Below are positions 42,366 through 51,747 of a DNA stretch of 61,755 nucleotides, piece by piece. Position 1 is the stretch's first letter, and every line of letters starts with the position of its first letter. The notes below the pieces were generated by a model, which saw nothing but the letters and a program-made list of their open reading frames with translations, was not told the DNA's origin and made no database searches. The stretch lies in assembly GCA_009691765.1 (NCBI GenBank), contig SIAO01000014.1, forward strand, positions 1-61,755. Direction: 5' to 3'. Position numbers and translations under genes: made by a program. The DNA comes from Planctomycetota bacterium. Its GTDB lineage: Bacteria > Planctomycetota > GCA-002687715.

Positions 42366-42781
42366 CGCTCGCCTCCTGCTGCACGCCGCACTGCAACTTC
42401 GGTCTTGATGTAACTCGCGAGTTCTTGAGTGTTGGTGCCCGGGCCAAATAAGCGGCCGACGCCTTCAGATTGCAACAATTCCGCATCCTGCGCAGGAATG
42501 ATGCCGCCACCAGTGAGCAACACGCGCTCCAATCCTTGGGCACGCATCAATTCGAGCACTTTGCGAAAGAGCACAAGGTGCGCACCGCTGTGCAACGAAA
42601 GGCCGATGACATCCACATCTTCCTGCAAAGCCGCTGCCACGATCATCTCAGGCGTCTGATGCAGACCGGTGTAGATCACTTCCATGCCGGCATCGCGCAA
42701 CGCTGCTGCGACCACTTTGGCGCCGCGGTCATGCCCATCCAAGCCGGCTTTGGCAACCAGCACGCGAATCTTCCTGCTCAT
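42362..42781 (-). CDS. cobalamin-binding (small/C-terminal) domain protein of methylmalonyl-CoA mutase type
   Basis: A 139-residue B12-binding domain. The cobalamin-ligand motif DxHxxG is present ([14 protein letters not shown]), followed by the SLHSG and GGGI-PAQD loops typical of the mutase B12 domain ([10 protein letters not shown]). It would carry adenosylcobalamin for an acyl-CoA mutase. The TIM-barrel catalytic subunit is not encoded in the window, so it must act with a separate large subunit. The ATG at 42781 has a GGAGG ribosome-binding site and overlaps the MeaB stop (ATGA), so MeaB and this subunit are translated together. Confidence 0.92.
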   Translation of the reverse strand: MSRKIRVLVAKAGLDGHDRGAKVVAAALRDAGMEVIYTGLHQTPEMIVAAALQEDVDVIGLSLHSGAHLVLFRKVLELMRAQGLERVLLTGGGIIPAQDAELLQSEGVGRLFGPGTNTQELASYIKTEVAVRRAAGGER

Positions 42782-43704
42782 GCGTTGCCTCCGGATAGCA
42801 GCGCTCGTGCGGCGCCAACGACAGACAAATCTCCAACACGGATGCGCACCTCGAGTTCCGCGAGCAGCGGAGTATCGACCGGCAAGCGCTCGGCGCAAAG
42901 CTCGGCCGCCGCCGCGAGAATGCGACGACGCACACGCAAGCGTCTGCGCAAATCGAAGCCACCATCAGCGCGAGCTGCGGCGCCAGCATCCACAATTTTG
43001 CGCAACAGTGCATCCACGCCTTGCTGCGCCAACGAAGCAACAATGCAAATGCGTTCCGCGATTCCAGGGGCACCGCAAAGCGTCAGCATGGACAGCAACT
43101 CATTCTTCACGCTGGCGGCGCGTGGGTCGTCGCCTTTGGTGACCACCCACAGGTCCGCGATCTCCAGAATGCCGCTTTTCAAAGCCTGAATACTGTCACC
43201 GCCTCCTGGTGCCGTCAGCACCAACGTCAAATCGGATTCGGCCGCAATGTCGACATCTGCTTGACCAGCACCGACGGATTCGATGAATAAAAGCGTGAAG
43301 CCGGCAGCATCAAAGAGATCGAGAGCTTCACCAGCGTTCGGTGCCAACGCACCAAGGGCGCCGCGACTGGCCATGCTGCGCACGAACACACCGTCGTCAG
43401 CAGCATGGCTGGTCATGCGCACGCGATCTCCGAGCAAGGCGCCACCGCTGCGTGGCGAACTCGGGTCCACGGCCAACACGGCGACGCGCTCTCCACGTGT
43501 TCGCGCCACGTGGATCAGCGCATCAATCAGGGTGCTCTTGCCCGAGCCCGGAGCACCAGTGACGCCAACGCGCAAAGCACGGCCCGTGTGTGCTGCCAAT
43601 TTCACGCACAGTTCTCGTGCCCCAGGCAAGCGCTCTTCCACAAGCGTCAAGGCTCTGGCGAGAGCGCGCACATCACCGGCGAGCACCGCCGCGGCGAGTT
43701 CCAT
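42778..43704 (-). CDS. meaB: MeaB/ArgK-family G3E GTPase, methylmalonyl-CoA mutase chaperone
   Basis: A 308-residue GTPase that protects and reloads adenosylcobalamin-dependent acyl-CoA mutases. The P-loop is GAPGSGKST (50-58). The switch segment [20 protein letters not shown] and [15 protein letters not shown], then VVTKGDD, are the family marks. Gene order with the B12-binding subunit supports this role over the historical arginine-kinase name. It starts at the ATG at 43704, two bases before the end of the upstream dehydrogenase is reached (one-base gap), inside a tightly packed operon. Confidence 0.93.
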   Translation of the reverse strand: MELAAAVLAGDVRALARALTLVEERLPGARELCVKLAAHTGRALRVGVTGAPGSGKSTLIDALIHVARTRGERVAVLAVDPSSPRSGGALLGDRVRMTSHAADDGVFVRSMASRGALGALAPNAGEALDLFDAAGFTLLFIESVGAGQADVDIAAESDLTLVLTAPGGGDSIQALKSGILEIADLWVVTKGDDPRAASVKNELLSMLTLCGAPGIAERICIVASLAQQGVDALLRKIVDAGAAARADGGFDLRRRLRVRRRILAAAAELCAERLPVDTPLLAELEVRIRVGDLSVVGAARALLSGGNA

Positions 43705-43705
43705 T

Positions 43706-44845
43706 TCAGCTCCCCCTCAGGGAGCGCGCCACCAACATGCGCTGCACTTCACTCGTGCCTTCATAGATTTCCGTGACGCGCGCATCGCGCAGCAGTCGTT
43801 CTGCAAGACCACCGGTGTAAGCCGCACCACCCAAGAGTGCGACCGCATCGCGACAGTTCTTGTTCGCAGCTTCGGACGCGAAGAGCTTAGCCATGCTGGC
43901 TTCCGGAGTGTGCGGCTGACCGGCGTCGCGCAAGCGTGCTGCACGCCATACAAGCAAGCGCGCGGCTGTGGTGCGCACCGCCATGTCGGCCAACGTGAAA
44001 TCAGCCTGTTGCGAAGTGAACGCGCATCCCTTGGCCGAGGCGTGCACCTTCAGCGTTGCGACGGCTGCATCCAAAGCGGCTTGTGCCAACCCTACGGCCT
44101 GCGTGGCGATGCCAATGCGTCCACCATCCAATGTGGCCATGGCGTAACTAAACCCGCTGTTCTCTTCACCAAGCAACGCGTCAATCGGCAGGCGCACATC
44201 TTCGAAAAACAATTGCACGGTTTCGCTTGAGCGAATGCCCAACTTGTTTTCTGGTTTACCGCGCGTGAAACCCGCCGCGTCCCCAGACACGATGAAAGCG
44301 CTGATGCCTTTAGTCTTCGGCAGCTCAGGATTCGTGCGTGCGAACACGATGAAAGTCTCGGCGCTCACGCCCGTGGTGATCCACAGTTTGGTTCCGTTCA
44401 CGAGCCAGCCTGAACCATCGCGCGTGGCTCGAGTGCGCAGCGCCGCAGCATCCGAACCACTCGAAGGTTCCGTGAGTGCGTAGGCACCGAGCGTGTGCCC
44501 AGCAGCCATGTTGGGAAGCCACTCTTGCTGCTGCGCGAGCGAACCCCAGCGGATGATCGGACCACACGCGAGCGAGTTGTGCACCGACAGAGTCACATGC
44601 AGCGAAGCATCCGCGCGCGCGAATTCTTCCAGCACGAGACACTGCTCCAACATATTGAGCCCCAGCCCGCCAAACTGCTTCGGAATCCCAAGGCCCCAGT
44701 AACCGAGCCGCGCTGCCTCTTGCAACAAGGCACGTGGAAACTCATGCGTGGCATCGCGCTCCATGGAGTCCTCGGCAATCACCGCCGCGAAGGCGCGCGC
44801 GCCCGCTTGCAGTTCTTGCTCTTCAGTGCTCAATGCGAAATCCAT
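43706..44845 (-). CDS. acyl-CoA dehydrogenase (short/medium-chain type)
   Basis: A 379-residue FAD enzyme introducing the 2,3 double bond into acyl-CoA. It is canonical: YALTEPSSGSDAAAL, LWITTGVSAETFIVFART, and the catalytic Glu362 in TEIYEGTSEVQRMLVAR. The ETF partner genes are not in this window. With the following hydratase (elsewhere), 3-hydroxyacyl-CoA dehydrogenase and thiolase it gives a full beta-oxidation set for short acyl chains. The ATG at 44845 lies three bases after the stop of the hydroxyacyl-CoA dehydrogenase gene. Confidence 0.93.
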   Translation of the reverse strand: MDFALSTEEQELQAGARAFAAVIAEDSMERDATHEFPRALLQEAARLGYWGLGIPKQFGGLGLNMLEQCLVLEEFARADASLHVTLSVHNSLACGPIIRWGSLAQQQEWLPNMAAGHTLGAYALTEPSSGSDAAALRTRATRDGSGWLVNGTKLWITTGVSAETFIVFARTNPELPKTKGISAFIVSGDAAGFTRGKPENKLGIRSSETVQLFFEDVRLPIDALLGEENSGFSYAMATLDGGRIGIATQAVGLAQAALDAAVATLKVHASAKGCAFTSQQADFTLADMAVRTTAARLLVWRAARLRDAGQPHTPEASMAKLFASEAANKNCRDAVALLGGAAYTGGLAERLLRDARVTEIYEGTSEVQRMLVARSLRGS

Positions 44846-44848
44846 GCT

Positions 44849-45703
44849 TCAGGCAGTCCTGTAGTCGTAAAAACCACGACCGCTCTTGCGCCCAAGATGC
44901 CCAGCCGCGACGAGCTTCTTCAACAGAGGGCACGGGCGGTAACGCTGATCACCGAGGCCATCCACCAAGACTTGCAGAATGGACAGGCACACATCGAGCC
45001 CGATGAAATCCGCGAGCGTCAGCGGGCCCATCGGGTGCCCCATGCCGAGCTTCATCACTTCGTCGATGGACTCTTTGGTGGCCACGCCTTCCAGCAGACA
45101 AAAGGCCGCTTCATTGATCAAAGGCATCAAGACGCGATTGCTGACAAAACCAGGATAGTCGTTGACTTCGATAGGTGTCTTGCCGAGTTGGCGCGAAAGT
45201 TCCATCACGGATGCGCAAGTGGCGTCAGAGGTGTCGTTGGCACGGATCACTTCCACCAGTTTCATCAGCGGCACCGGATTCATGAAGTGCATGCCGATGA
45301 CGGAAGTGGGGCGCTTGGTCACCGCAGCAATTTCCGTGATGGAAATGCTGGAAGTGTTCGTGGCCAACACCGCATCCGCAGGCATGATGGCATCGAGCTT
45401 GCGGAACAAATCTTTCTTCAATGCGGCAATCTCAGGCACAGCTTCGATCACCAACGAGCTCGCCCTTGCGCACTCGATGTCGGTGGCTGTTGTGATGCGC
45501 GCCAACACTGCTGCCGGATCTTCCGTCAGCACGCCTTTCTTCGCTTGGCGCTCGAGGTTTTTCGCGACGGTGCCCATGGCCTTGTCGAGAAAATCCTGTT
45601 TCACATCCACCAGCGTGACATTGCGCTGATTCTGAGCCAGCAAGTGCGCGATGCCGTTGCCCATGGTGCCGGAACCGATGACTGTGACGTTGGGATGGAG
45701 CAT
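44849..45703 (-). CDS. hbd: 3-hydroxybutyryl-CoA dehydrogenase
   Basis: A 284-residue NAD(P)-dependent 3-hydroxyacyl-CoA dehydrogenase. The dinucleotide motif [10 protein letters not shown] is at residue 10, the catalytic His lies in [16 protein letters not shown], and the C-terminal helical domain carries [17 protein letters not shown] and [18 protein letters not shown]. This is the short, single-domain form seen in butyrate-type pathways and not the long FadB fusion. The ATG at 45703 is chosen over a GTG at 45709 because AGAGGAAG is correctly spaced only for the ATG. Confidence 0.94.
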   Translation of the reverse strand: MLHPNVTVIGSGTMGNGIAHLLAQNQRNVTLVDVKQDFLDKAMGTVAKNLERQAKKGVLTEDPAAVLARITTATDIECARASSLVIEAVPEIAALKKDLFRKLDAIMPADAVLATNTSSISITEIAAVTKRPTSVIGMHFMNPVPLMKLVEVIRANDTSDATCASVMELSRQLGKTPIEVNDYPGFVSNRVLMPLINEAAFCLLEGVATKESIDEVMKLGMGHPMGPLTLADFIGLDVCLSILQVLVDGLGDQRYRPCPLLKKLVAAGHLGRKSGRGFYDYRTA

Positions 45704-45715
45704 GAACACTTCCTC

Positions 45716-46264
45716 TCAATTGCGAATGGTGAGCACGATGCCTGTGGCGCCAACGGCCTGCGCCGCGGCGAGTGGACAACGAAGATAGACGCCATCCGTG
45801 GCCATCACTGGCCCTCTCTCAGACAGAATCACGCTGAGCACTTGCGGCCCTTCGACTTTTGAATCCTTGAACGGGATGTCCCCTTGCTCGAGGGTGAAGT
45901 CGAGTGGAAAACTGGGCTTGTCGTAGCGGCGCGAAAGCAACGGCGGACGCCCCTTCGGCGGCGGCCCGGCCATGACATAGACCGTGTAAGTCGCAGGCAA
46001 GGTGAAACCTGCCGCAAGTTCCACGCGACCCGAGAAGAATGGCTTAGCGTCGGCGGACGTCGCAGCGCCGCCCTCTGTGTTCGCCGCGGGCTGATCAGCC
46101 GCATGCGCATCAGCGGCATCAGCAAAAGGGTCGGACGCATCGTGCGCATGTTCGTGAGCAGCCGTTTCCGCAACTGCACCGGGCGGTGCAACAAACTGAA
46201 CGTCATCGCCGCAAGCCACGAACAACGTCAGCACGAGCAACAGTGGCAGCATGGTCTTCAGCAT
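45716..46264 (-). CDS. lipoprotein with CcmI/CycH C-terminal-like domain
   Basis: A 182-residue lipoprotein. The signal ends in the lipobox LFVAC with Cys18. Residues about 30-75 are low-complexity, rich in His, Asp and Ala. The last 95 residues ([20 protein letters not shown], then [20 protein letters not shown]) match the beta domain at the C terminus of cytochrome c maturation protein CcmI/CycH. No other cytochrome c maturation gene is in the window, so the domain may have another role. The ATG at 46264 overlaps the thiolase end by seven bases. Its place inside an acyl-CoA operon is unexpected. Confidence 0.72.
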   Translation of the reverse strand: MLKTMLPLLLVLTLFVACGDDVQFVAPPGAVAETAAHEHAHDASDPFADAADAHAADQPAANTEGGAATSADAKPFFSGRVELAAGFTLPATYTVYVMAGPPPKGRPPLLSRRYDKPSFPLDFTLEQGDIPFKDSKVEGPQVLSVILSERGPVMATDGVYLRCPLAAAQAVGATGIVLTIRN

Positions 46265-47439
46265 AGTTCGACTCCCAGCGACACGGCGTTGCCGCCACCG
46301 AGACACAACGATGCGAGCCCGCGCTTCGCGTTGCGTTGGCGCATGGCATGCAAGAGCGTCACCAGCACGCGCGCGCCACTGGCGCCGATGGGGTGCCCGA
46401 TGGCCACAGCACCACCGTTCACATTGATGCGCGCGGCATCGGCTTCAAGCTCTTTCATCACACCCAGCGCTTGCACGCTGAAGGCTTCGTTCAATTCCAC
46501 GAGATCCCAGAAATCCATACTCACGCCAAGCTTGCGATTGAGTTTCTGCGTGGCCACCACAGGCGCGAGCATCACCCACTCCGGTGCGAGTCCGCCGGTG
46601 GTCGCGCCGAGAATGCGCGCGAGGGGTTTCAGCCCCAGCTCGCGCACCGCCTTCTCAGAAGCCACCAGCAGCGCCGCGGCACCATCGTTGCAACCGGGGG
46701 CATTGCCCGCCGTCACTGTGCCATCCTTCTTGAACGCCGGTCGCAGTTTGGCCAACGCTTCCAAGGTCGTGTCACTGCGCACGGATTCATCCGTGACGAA
46801 GCTCAGAGCAGCACCCTTCTTCTGCACCAACTCCACCGCGAGGATCTCTGCGGCGAAATCGCCACGCGCCATGGCCGCGGCGGCTTTGCGATGGCTCTCG
46901 ACGGCATACGCATCTTGCTGTGCGCGCGTGATGCCATGCTTCTCGGCCACCATCTCACCCGTGATGCCCATGTGGAAATCGTTGTAGATGTCCCAAAGGC
47001 CATCATGCACCATGCTGTCCAACATCTGCGCATGACCGAGACGCGAGCCTTCGCGCGCAGAAGGCAACAAGTACGGAGAGCGACTCATGCTCTCCATGCC
47101 ACCGGCCACGACGAGGTCGTGATCGCCGCAGCGAATGGCTTGGGCCGCAAGCGCCACAGCCTTCAACCCTGAACCGCAGACCTTGTTGATGGTCAAGGCA
47201 CCTGCCGCTGGCGGGATGCCGCCACGAATGGCCGCTTGGCGCGCGGGGTTCTGGCCAAGGCCGGCAGGCAGCACACAACCCATGATCACGTCTTCGACGC
47301 GAGCAGGATCGGCACCGGCGCGTTCGACCGCGGCTTTCACCACCATGGCCCCCAACGCCGTAGCAGGAATGTCTTTCAAACTGCCGAGAAACTTGCCAAC
47401 GGGAGTACGCACAGCACTGACGATGTAGGCATCGCTCAT
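46258..47439 (-). CDS. acetyl-CoA C-acetyltransferase (thiolase)
   Basis: A 393-residue thiolase with the nucleophile Cys88 ([11 protein letters not shown]), [17 protein letters not shown] and CLGGGNAVS, all intact. It heads the nine-gene acyl-CoA operon and would convert acetoacetyl-CoA to two acetyl-CoA or the reverse. The combination with the short 3-hydroxybutyryl-CoA dehydrogenase and the acyl-CoA dehydrogenase points to four-carbon acyl-CoA metabolism. The preceding 130 bases (47440-47569) hold no gene and should contain its promoter. Confidence 0.94.
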   Translation of the reverse strand: MSDAYIVSAVRTPVGKFLGSLKDIPATALGAMVVKAAVERAGADPARVEDVIMGCVLPAGLGQNPARQAAIRGGIPPAAGALTINKVCGSGLKAVALAAQAIRCGDHDLVVAGGMESMSRSPYLLPSAREGSRLGHAQMLDSMVHDGLWDIYNDFHMGITGEMVAEKHGITRAQQDAYAVESHRKAAAAMARGDFAAEILAVELVQKKGAALSFVTDESVRSDTTLEALAKLRPAFKKDGTVTAGNAPGCNDGAAALLVASEKAVRELGLKPLARILGATTGGLAPEWVMLAPVVATQKLNRKLGVSMDFWDLVELNEAFSVQALGVMKELEADAARINVNGGAVAIGHPIGASGARVLVTLLHAMRQRNAKRGLASLCLGGGNAVSLGVELC

Positions 47440-47569
47440 AAGTTACTCCACCCTTCACCGAATGCGGCCCGCATGCGGCAGCGAGAACGCCAAGAGCCTC
47501 CCAATTCCAGCGCTGTTGTTCAAGCGCAGGAGGGCCCTTGGCGCCACTCCGAAACAGCCGAGGCACGCC

Positions 47570-48622
47570 TCAGAAACCGGGTCTCGCGGCCTTCAAACGG
47601 TCGCTGGCCTGTTCCAAGACTTGATGCGCGATGCTGGATGGGCTGTACCCGCCCGGAATACGCACAAACACCTTGCCGTGCTTGGCGCAGAGGTCACTGA
47701 GCTCTTCGTAGGCGTGGGAACTCCAACGAATCAGGAGCAGAACCAAAAGCGTTTCTGAGCGCATGATGGCAGGGGCAAAAACCTCAAGTGAAGAATGCTC
47801 CGGTGCCGTGATCCACTCCAACTCGGCGAGGCGTAACTCGCGGATCAACGCCTGCTTCGACTGCACTCGCTCGTGACCACCGATCAGAACCACGCGTGCG
47901 CCGCGCAGCAACTCAGCGGCCTTGCGCACATGCTCGAGCGGCTCCTTAGCAATGGATGGCTGTGGCGCATCCCTTTCCTGTCCAGCCAAATAGCGATCGA
48001 TTTCATCGAGAGCCATTTGCCAGCCGCGCGATGTCGGGACATCCAAGGGACGCTGTTCGAGAATGGGCAGCAGCGCCGTTCGCAGATTCACATCCGAGGC
48101 CTTCACGCCATGTTCGATCAGATCATCCACAGTCGCGAAGACTCGTTTCCAGTCATCACGCGAATGCTCTTGCCCTAATTGTGCAACTTGCTTCGTATGC
48201 CAGCGCAAGCGTTTCCATGCGTCCTCGAGCTGCCGAGCATGCTCGCGCCGCGCGGCGAACTGACCTTGCAACTGATGCACCCGGTAAGCGCGGTCCGCCC
48301 AAGCATCCGGATCAGCAGGGTCGTCGAGACGCATGTGGCGCTCCACGAACTCATGCTGCTCATAGGTCGCATCGCGCAACCACCCAAATGCCAGCAGTTG
48401 ATCGCCATCCTCGCTGTAGGTTGTTTTCTCAAGCACGAGCAAGCGCAACGCAGATTGGCACTCGGCCACAATCTCAAGAATGGCGCGCACCTGTGCTGGC
48501 TCTAACGCCGCGCCGGAACTGATCTCGCGCGCCACATCCATCGCGGCCGCGAGATTGTCGAACGATTCCGCCAACAAGCGCATGCCGCCCTCGCCCGGCA
48601 AATCCACCTGCCAATTGAACAT
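47570..48622 (-). CDS. DUF2325-domain protein
   Basis: A 350-residue protein. The N-terminal 230 residues are helical and rich in Arg, Glu and Trp, with no motif I recognise. The C-terminal 110 residues fit DUF2325: VVLIGGHERVQSKQALIREL, LLVLLLIRWSSHAYEELSDL and VFVRIPGGYSPSSIAHQVLE. The fold resembles a Rossmann-like sensor; function is unknown. I use the ATG at 48622. A TTG at 48643 would extend it by seven residues, and neither start has a clear ribosome-binding site. It follows the 192-residue gene by 24 bases and probably shares its transcript. Confidence 0.72.
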   Translation of the reverse strand: MFNWQVDLPGEGGMRLLAESFDNLAAAMDVAREISSGAALEPAQVRAILEIVAECQSALRLLVLEKTTYSEDGDQLLAFGWLRDATYEQHEFVERHMRLDDPADPDAWADRAYRVHQLQGQFAARREHARQLEDAWKRLRWHTKQVAQLGQEHSRDDWKRVFATVDDLIEHGVKASDVNLRTALLPILEQRPLDVPTSRGWQMALDEIDRYLAGQERDAPQPSIAKEPLEHVRKAAELLRGARVVLIGGHERVQSKQALIRELRLAELEWITAPEHSSLEVFAPAIMRSETLLVLLLIRWSSHAYEELSDLCAKHGKVFVRIPGGYSPSSIAHQVLEQASDRLKAARPGF

Positions 48623-48646
48623 CCACAAGTAACAATTTGGCAAAGC

Positions 48647-49225
48647 TCACGCTGCTGCGATCAACGCATCCTTAGCCTTGCCTTGTTCCGGAGTCATCGC
48701 ACCCGTCGGCGGGCCAGCATGAAGTCGGTCGGCATGCCAACGACTCGCGGCACCTTTCAGCCGCAGTCTGTTCGAAACCAACTCAAGGTCGACAGGCTGT
48801 CTGGCTTGTGCCGCACTCGCAACGCGCGGCGCCGTGAGGCGCGCCGCTTCCAAACGCCCTTGGAGAATCTGCGCTGCGGCCTGATGTATGCCGAGCGTTT
48901 CGACGGCTTCGACAGGACCTGAGTGCAATGCTCCCGCAGCAGCCGCAGTCTCCTGCGTTTCGGCTACTGCAACAAAAGGCAAGACTTCTTGCTGCGAGAC
49001 CAACGGCTCTTCCGTTGGATACGGCGTGACGCTCTCCGCAGCGGGTGCTTCGGCCGCAGCCGTCGCGCTCGGGCTCAACTGCGCTTCATTGATGGTGTTG
49101 ATCAACCAGCCTGCGAGGCGCAATGCCGAGACGCGCGCTTCAGGCGACGAGCGCAACCACGAGCGCACACTCTCTGCGAGCAACATCCAGTCCGCGCCAT
49201 CTTGCGGCAATTGTGATTGGGTCAT
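48647..49225 (-). CDS. hypothetical protein, 192 residues, partner of the DUF2325 gene
   Basis: I do not recognise a family. Residues 1-50 are helical (ADWMLLAESVRSWLRSSPEA, then LRLAGWLINTINEA). The middle (about 52-130) is low-complexity and rich in Ala, Glu, Pro, Val and Thr. The end is basic and helical. There is no signal peptide or membrane segment. The ATG at 49225 is well placed but has only a weak ribosome-binding site. It is the first gene of a two-gene unit with the DUF2325 gene, so the two products may act together. Confidence 0.6.
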   Translation of the reverse strand: MTQSQLPQDGADWMLLAESVRSWLRSSPEARVSALRLAGWLINTINEAQLSPSATAAAEAPAAESVTPYPTEEPLVSQQEVLPFVAVAETQETAAAAGALHSGPVEAVETLGIHQAAAQILQGRLEAARLTAPRVASAAQARQPVDLELVSNRLRLKGAASRWHADRLHAGPPTGAMTPEQGKAKDALIAAA

Positions 49226-49299
49226 GGGAGCCTCCGTCCCGCTGCCGGGCCTGCTGCGACCAGAGAGCTTAGAGCCTAGACCCCTACAACACGCGAGAA

Positions 49300-50247
49300 T
49301 CAGGATCCGCCGAGGCCGTCGGACTGACCGCCGATGGCTTCGAGGAAGCGGTGTTCGAGACTGACACCCTCCACGAACTTGCGCGGCGGACGACCGAGTG
49401 CGAGCAAACAGCGCAAGATCGCAGCAGCGGCGTCGTTACGCGCAACGCCAGCGGCGGTGCGGATTTGCAGTTCGCCTGCGACCACATCCGCGGACGCCAC
49501 TTCAGCGAGGCTGCGGAGTGCCAAGAGCATCGGCTCGTCCACAGCTCCATCGAACGCACAACGGTAGTGGCATCCTGCGAAAGCGATGTCTTCCATGCTG
49601 CCTGCACTCAAAATGCGGCCGCGGTGCAGGATGGCCACATGTGTGCACAGATCTTGCAGCTCGGCAAGGTTGTGACTGGAAATGACGACGGTGCGCTTGC
49701 CGCCCCACTCACGCACCAACGCTCGCACGCGCCGCGCCGTTTCAGGATCGAGCCCAGCAGTGGGTTCGTCGAGGAACACGATTTCTGGATTGCCGAGGAA
49801 TGCTTGGCACAGAGCCACACGCTTCAACATGCCGTGCGACAACGCGCGCGGATTGCGTTGCGCCACATCGGCAAGCCCGACGGAATCGAGCGCTTGCAAA
49901 GCCGCAGCGTGTGCACCGGATGCGTCGAACCCTTGCAGGCGCGCGCAGAAAACCAGTTGCTCCAGCACAGGCACGCCCGCGAGAAAGGCCGCGTCTTGCG
50001 GCAGCATCCCCAAACGCCCGCGCAAAGCGCCGCCTTCAGGCGCGGTGTGGCCGAGAACTTCCACACTGCCTCCCGTGGGCCGCAAGAAACCTCCCACGAT
50101 GGAAAAGAAAGTGGTCTTCCCTGCGCCATTAGCACCAACGAGCGCGTAAAGACTGCCCTGCGGCACTTCGAGATCCATGCCGTCGAGCGCACGCATCCCG
50201 TTGAAGGACTTCACCAACCCGCTGGCTTTCACCACCACGCTGCTCAT
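49300..50247 (-). CDS. ABC transporter ATP-binding protein (ABC-2 export type)
   Basis: A 315-residue ATPase with Walker A GANGAGKTT, Q-loop MLPQDAAFL, signature LSHGM (His in place of the usual second Gly), Walker B IVFLDEPTAGLDP and the H-loop SSHNLAE. The C-terminal 90 residues form the extra domain seen in ABC-2 exporters. It pairs with the membrane gene directly upstream; the two overlap as ATGA. The ATG at 50247 has a GGAGG ribosome-binding site; the long in-frame upstream extension is a shadow of the permease gene. The cargo is unknown. Confidence 0.92.
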   Translation of the reverse strand: MSSVVVKASGLVKSFNGMRALDGMDLEVPQGSLYALVGANGAGKTTFFSIVGGFLRPTGGSVEVLGHTAPEGGALRGRLGMLPQDAAFLAGVPVLEQLVFCARLQGFDASGAHAAALQALDSVGLADVAQRNPRALSHGMLKRVALCQAFLGNPEIVFLDEPTAGLDPETARRVRALVREWGGKRTVVISSHNLAELQDLCTHVAILHRGRILSAGSMEDIAFAGCHYRCAFDGAVDEPMLLALRSLAEVASADVVAGELQIRTAAGVARNDAAAAILRCLLALGRPPRKFVEGVSLEHRFLEAIGGQSDGLGGS

Positions 50248-51656
50248 ACGTCCCTCCGCAGAAAGGTGCGGCGGCCAAGCCAAAGAAAGAGCACGGTGAA
50301 GCCGACCATGACTGCAGCCGCGACGGCGCGATTGGCCAGCGAAGGATCCAGCAAGTCGTATTTCCAACCCCACGGCAAGAGGCGGTCCGTCCACGCGAGG
50401 TCGATGTCTTGGATCTTGCGCAGCGCGAACACGATGCCTTTCAGCAACGCGATCGGCAGCCCAACGACGGCGCTGCACAGCGAGAATGAACCCATCGGGC
50501 TTTCGAGCGCAGCGCTCACCCATGCGGTCAGTGCAAGGTGCGGCAACAGCACGAGCCACAACGCGAGCGTCCCTTGCGCACCCCAAAGAAGCAGATCGGT
50601 GAAGGCGTAAAGGTCCAAGCGCGCCGCCAAGTAGATGATGGTCACCGCAACCAACACCACCACGCCGACGCTGGCGAAAAGCAGCGCCGCAAGAAAACGC
50701 CCGAGGAACAGACTGCTGCGATCCGTGCGCAGCAACAAGAAGCGCAGACCTTTGGTGCCAATCTCTCCTGCGGTTTGGTTGAAACCTGCGAGGCACGCGA
50801 AAAAAGGCATGCTGGCCAAGAGCATCAACAGAATCGCGCTTTGCAGAGCGGGCTGTTCCTTCACGAAGTACGCGCTGGTGGCTGCGTCGGCTCCCGTGAC
50901 CCAACCAATGGCATCGACAACCATGCCGCTGTGCAACATCTCTTCGGCGCGCGCAGCCGCGCCGGGTTTGTCAGAGGCCAACAGTGTTTCCACGGGAGAG
51001 ATGAACGCCGCAGCGATCATGAGCCCACCGCCGAGAAGCGAGAGCAAATAGAGCACCGCACCACCGCCGCGCAGCGCGTGGCGCCAACCAAAGTGCATCA
51101 CGAGATCGCGACGCAGTGCCGCAGTGGCCGCGAGGTCTTGCTGCAACGTGCCCGCAACCACCACCGTGGTGTCCGCCACGGGAACTGGAATCGGCACGAC
51201 CTGGCCGCGCAGGAAATCGCCCCGAAACGTGAAGTTGAGTAAAAGCAACGTGAGCAGCGGATAGATCAGCGACACGACCGAACCAATGCTGAACGGCATG
51301 CCCATGGCGGCGCCTGCGAACACACCCGCAATGCTCACGACAGCGAAAGCGTTGCCCGTCATTCTGCCAAGGATTGGCGCCATGCGCAGATAGCCAATGG
51401 CGCTGAACACTTGCAACACCAAAGCGACGAGACCCAGCCCAATTTGCACCGCAATGGCCGCCACCCCCGCTTCGCCCATCGCCTCATCCATCTGCTGACG
51501 GGCTTCGTCAAGTTTAGCAGCATCGACGGTGGCGAGCACCACTAACCCTACAGCCAGCGCCAACAATCCTAGGAGGTTGAAGCCCGCAAATACGAAGTTC
51601 AACACGGCCAGAGCAGTGAGTCCTCCTGGGCGGCGTTGAGTCTCATTGGTCAGCAT
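50244..51656 (-). CDS. ABC-2 type transporter permease
   Basis: A 470-residue polytopic membrane protein. The first 150 residues contain four or five helices with a soluble loop. The rest has the ABC-2 pattern: a helix near 200-225, a large extracytoplasmic loop (ASDKPGAAARAEEMLHSG), then about six helices, ending GFTVLFLWLGRRTFLRRDV. The segment GTKGLRFLLLRTDRSSLFLGRFLAALL is the amphipathic coupling region typical of ABC-2 permeases. It is cotranscribed with the ATPase gene. It is divergent from the multicopper oxidase gene. Confidence 0.85.
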   Translation of the reverse strand: MLTNETQRRPGGLTALAVLNFVFAGFNLLGLLALAVGLVVLATVDAAKLDEARQQMDEAMGEAGVAAIAVQIGLGLVALVLQVFSAIGYLRMAPILGRMTGNAFAVVSIAGVFAGAAMGMPFSIGSVVSLIYPLLTLLLLNFTFRGDFLRGQVVPIPVPVADTTVVVAGTLQQDLAATAALRRDLVMHFGWRHALRGGGAVLYLLSLLGGGLMIAAAFISPVETLLASDKPGAAARAEEMLHSGMVVDAIGWVTGADAATSAYFVKEQPALQSAILLMLLASMPFFACLAGFNQTAGEIGTKGLRFLLLRTDRSSLFLGRFLAALLFASVGVVVLVAVTIIYLAARLDLYAFTDLLLWGAQGTLALWLVLLPHLALTAWVSAALESPMGSFSLCSAVVGLPIALLKGIVFALRKIQDIDLAWTDRLLPWGWKYDLLDPSLANRAVAAAVMVGFTVLFLWLGRRTFLRRDV

Positions 51657-51747
51657 GGCGCGCGCATCCTACAAGCAGCCTTGACCCAATCTATGATCAG
51701 CGCCCCGTTGGGTTTGGATCAGCGATGCTCCTCCATATGATCCGGTC
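51657..51747. promoter_or_regulatory. divergent intergenic region between the ABC exporter and multicopper oxidase
   Basis: These 91 bases separate divergent genes and should hold both promoters. TTGACC occurs near 51681, but no correctly spaced -10 box follows. No operator palindrome, such as a copper-responsive site, is obvious. Confidence 0.35.

Noticed and set aside
47440-47569. Possible cobalamin riboswitch before the operon containing MeaB and the B12 subunit
   Set aside because: I looked for the conserved B12-box (GCCACTG-type) and a long folded leader; the 130-base gap shows neither.
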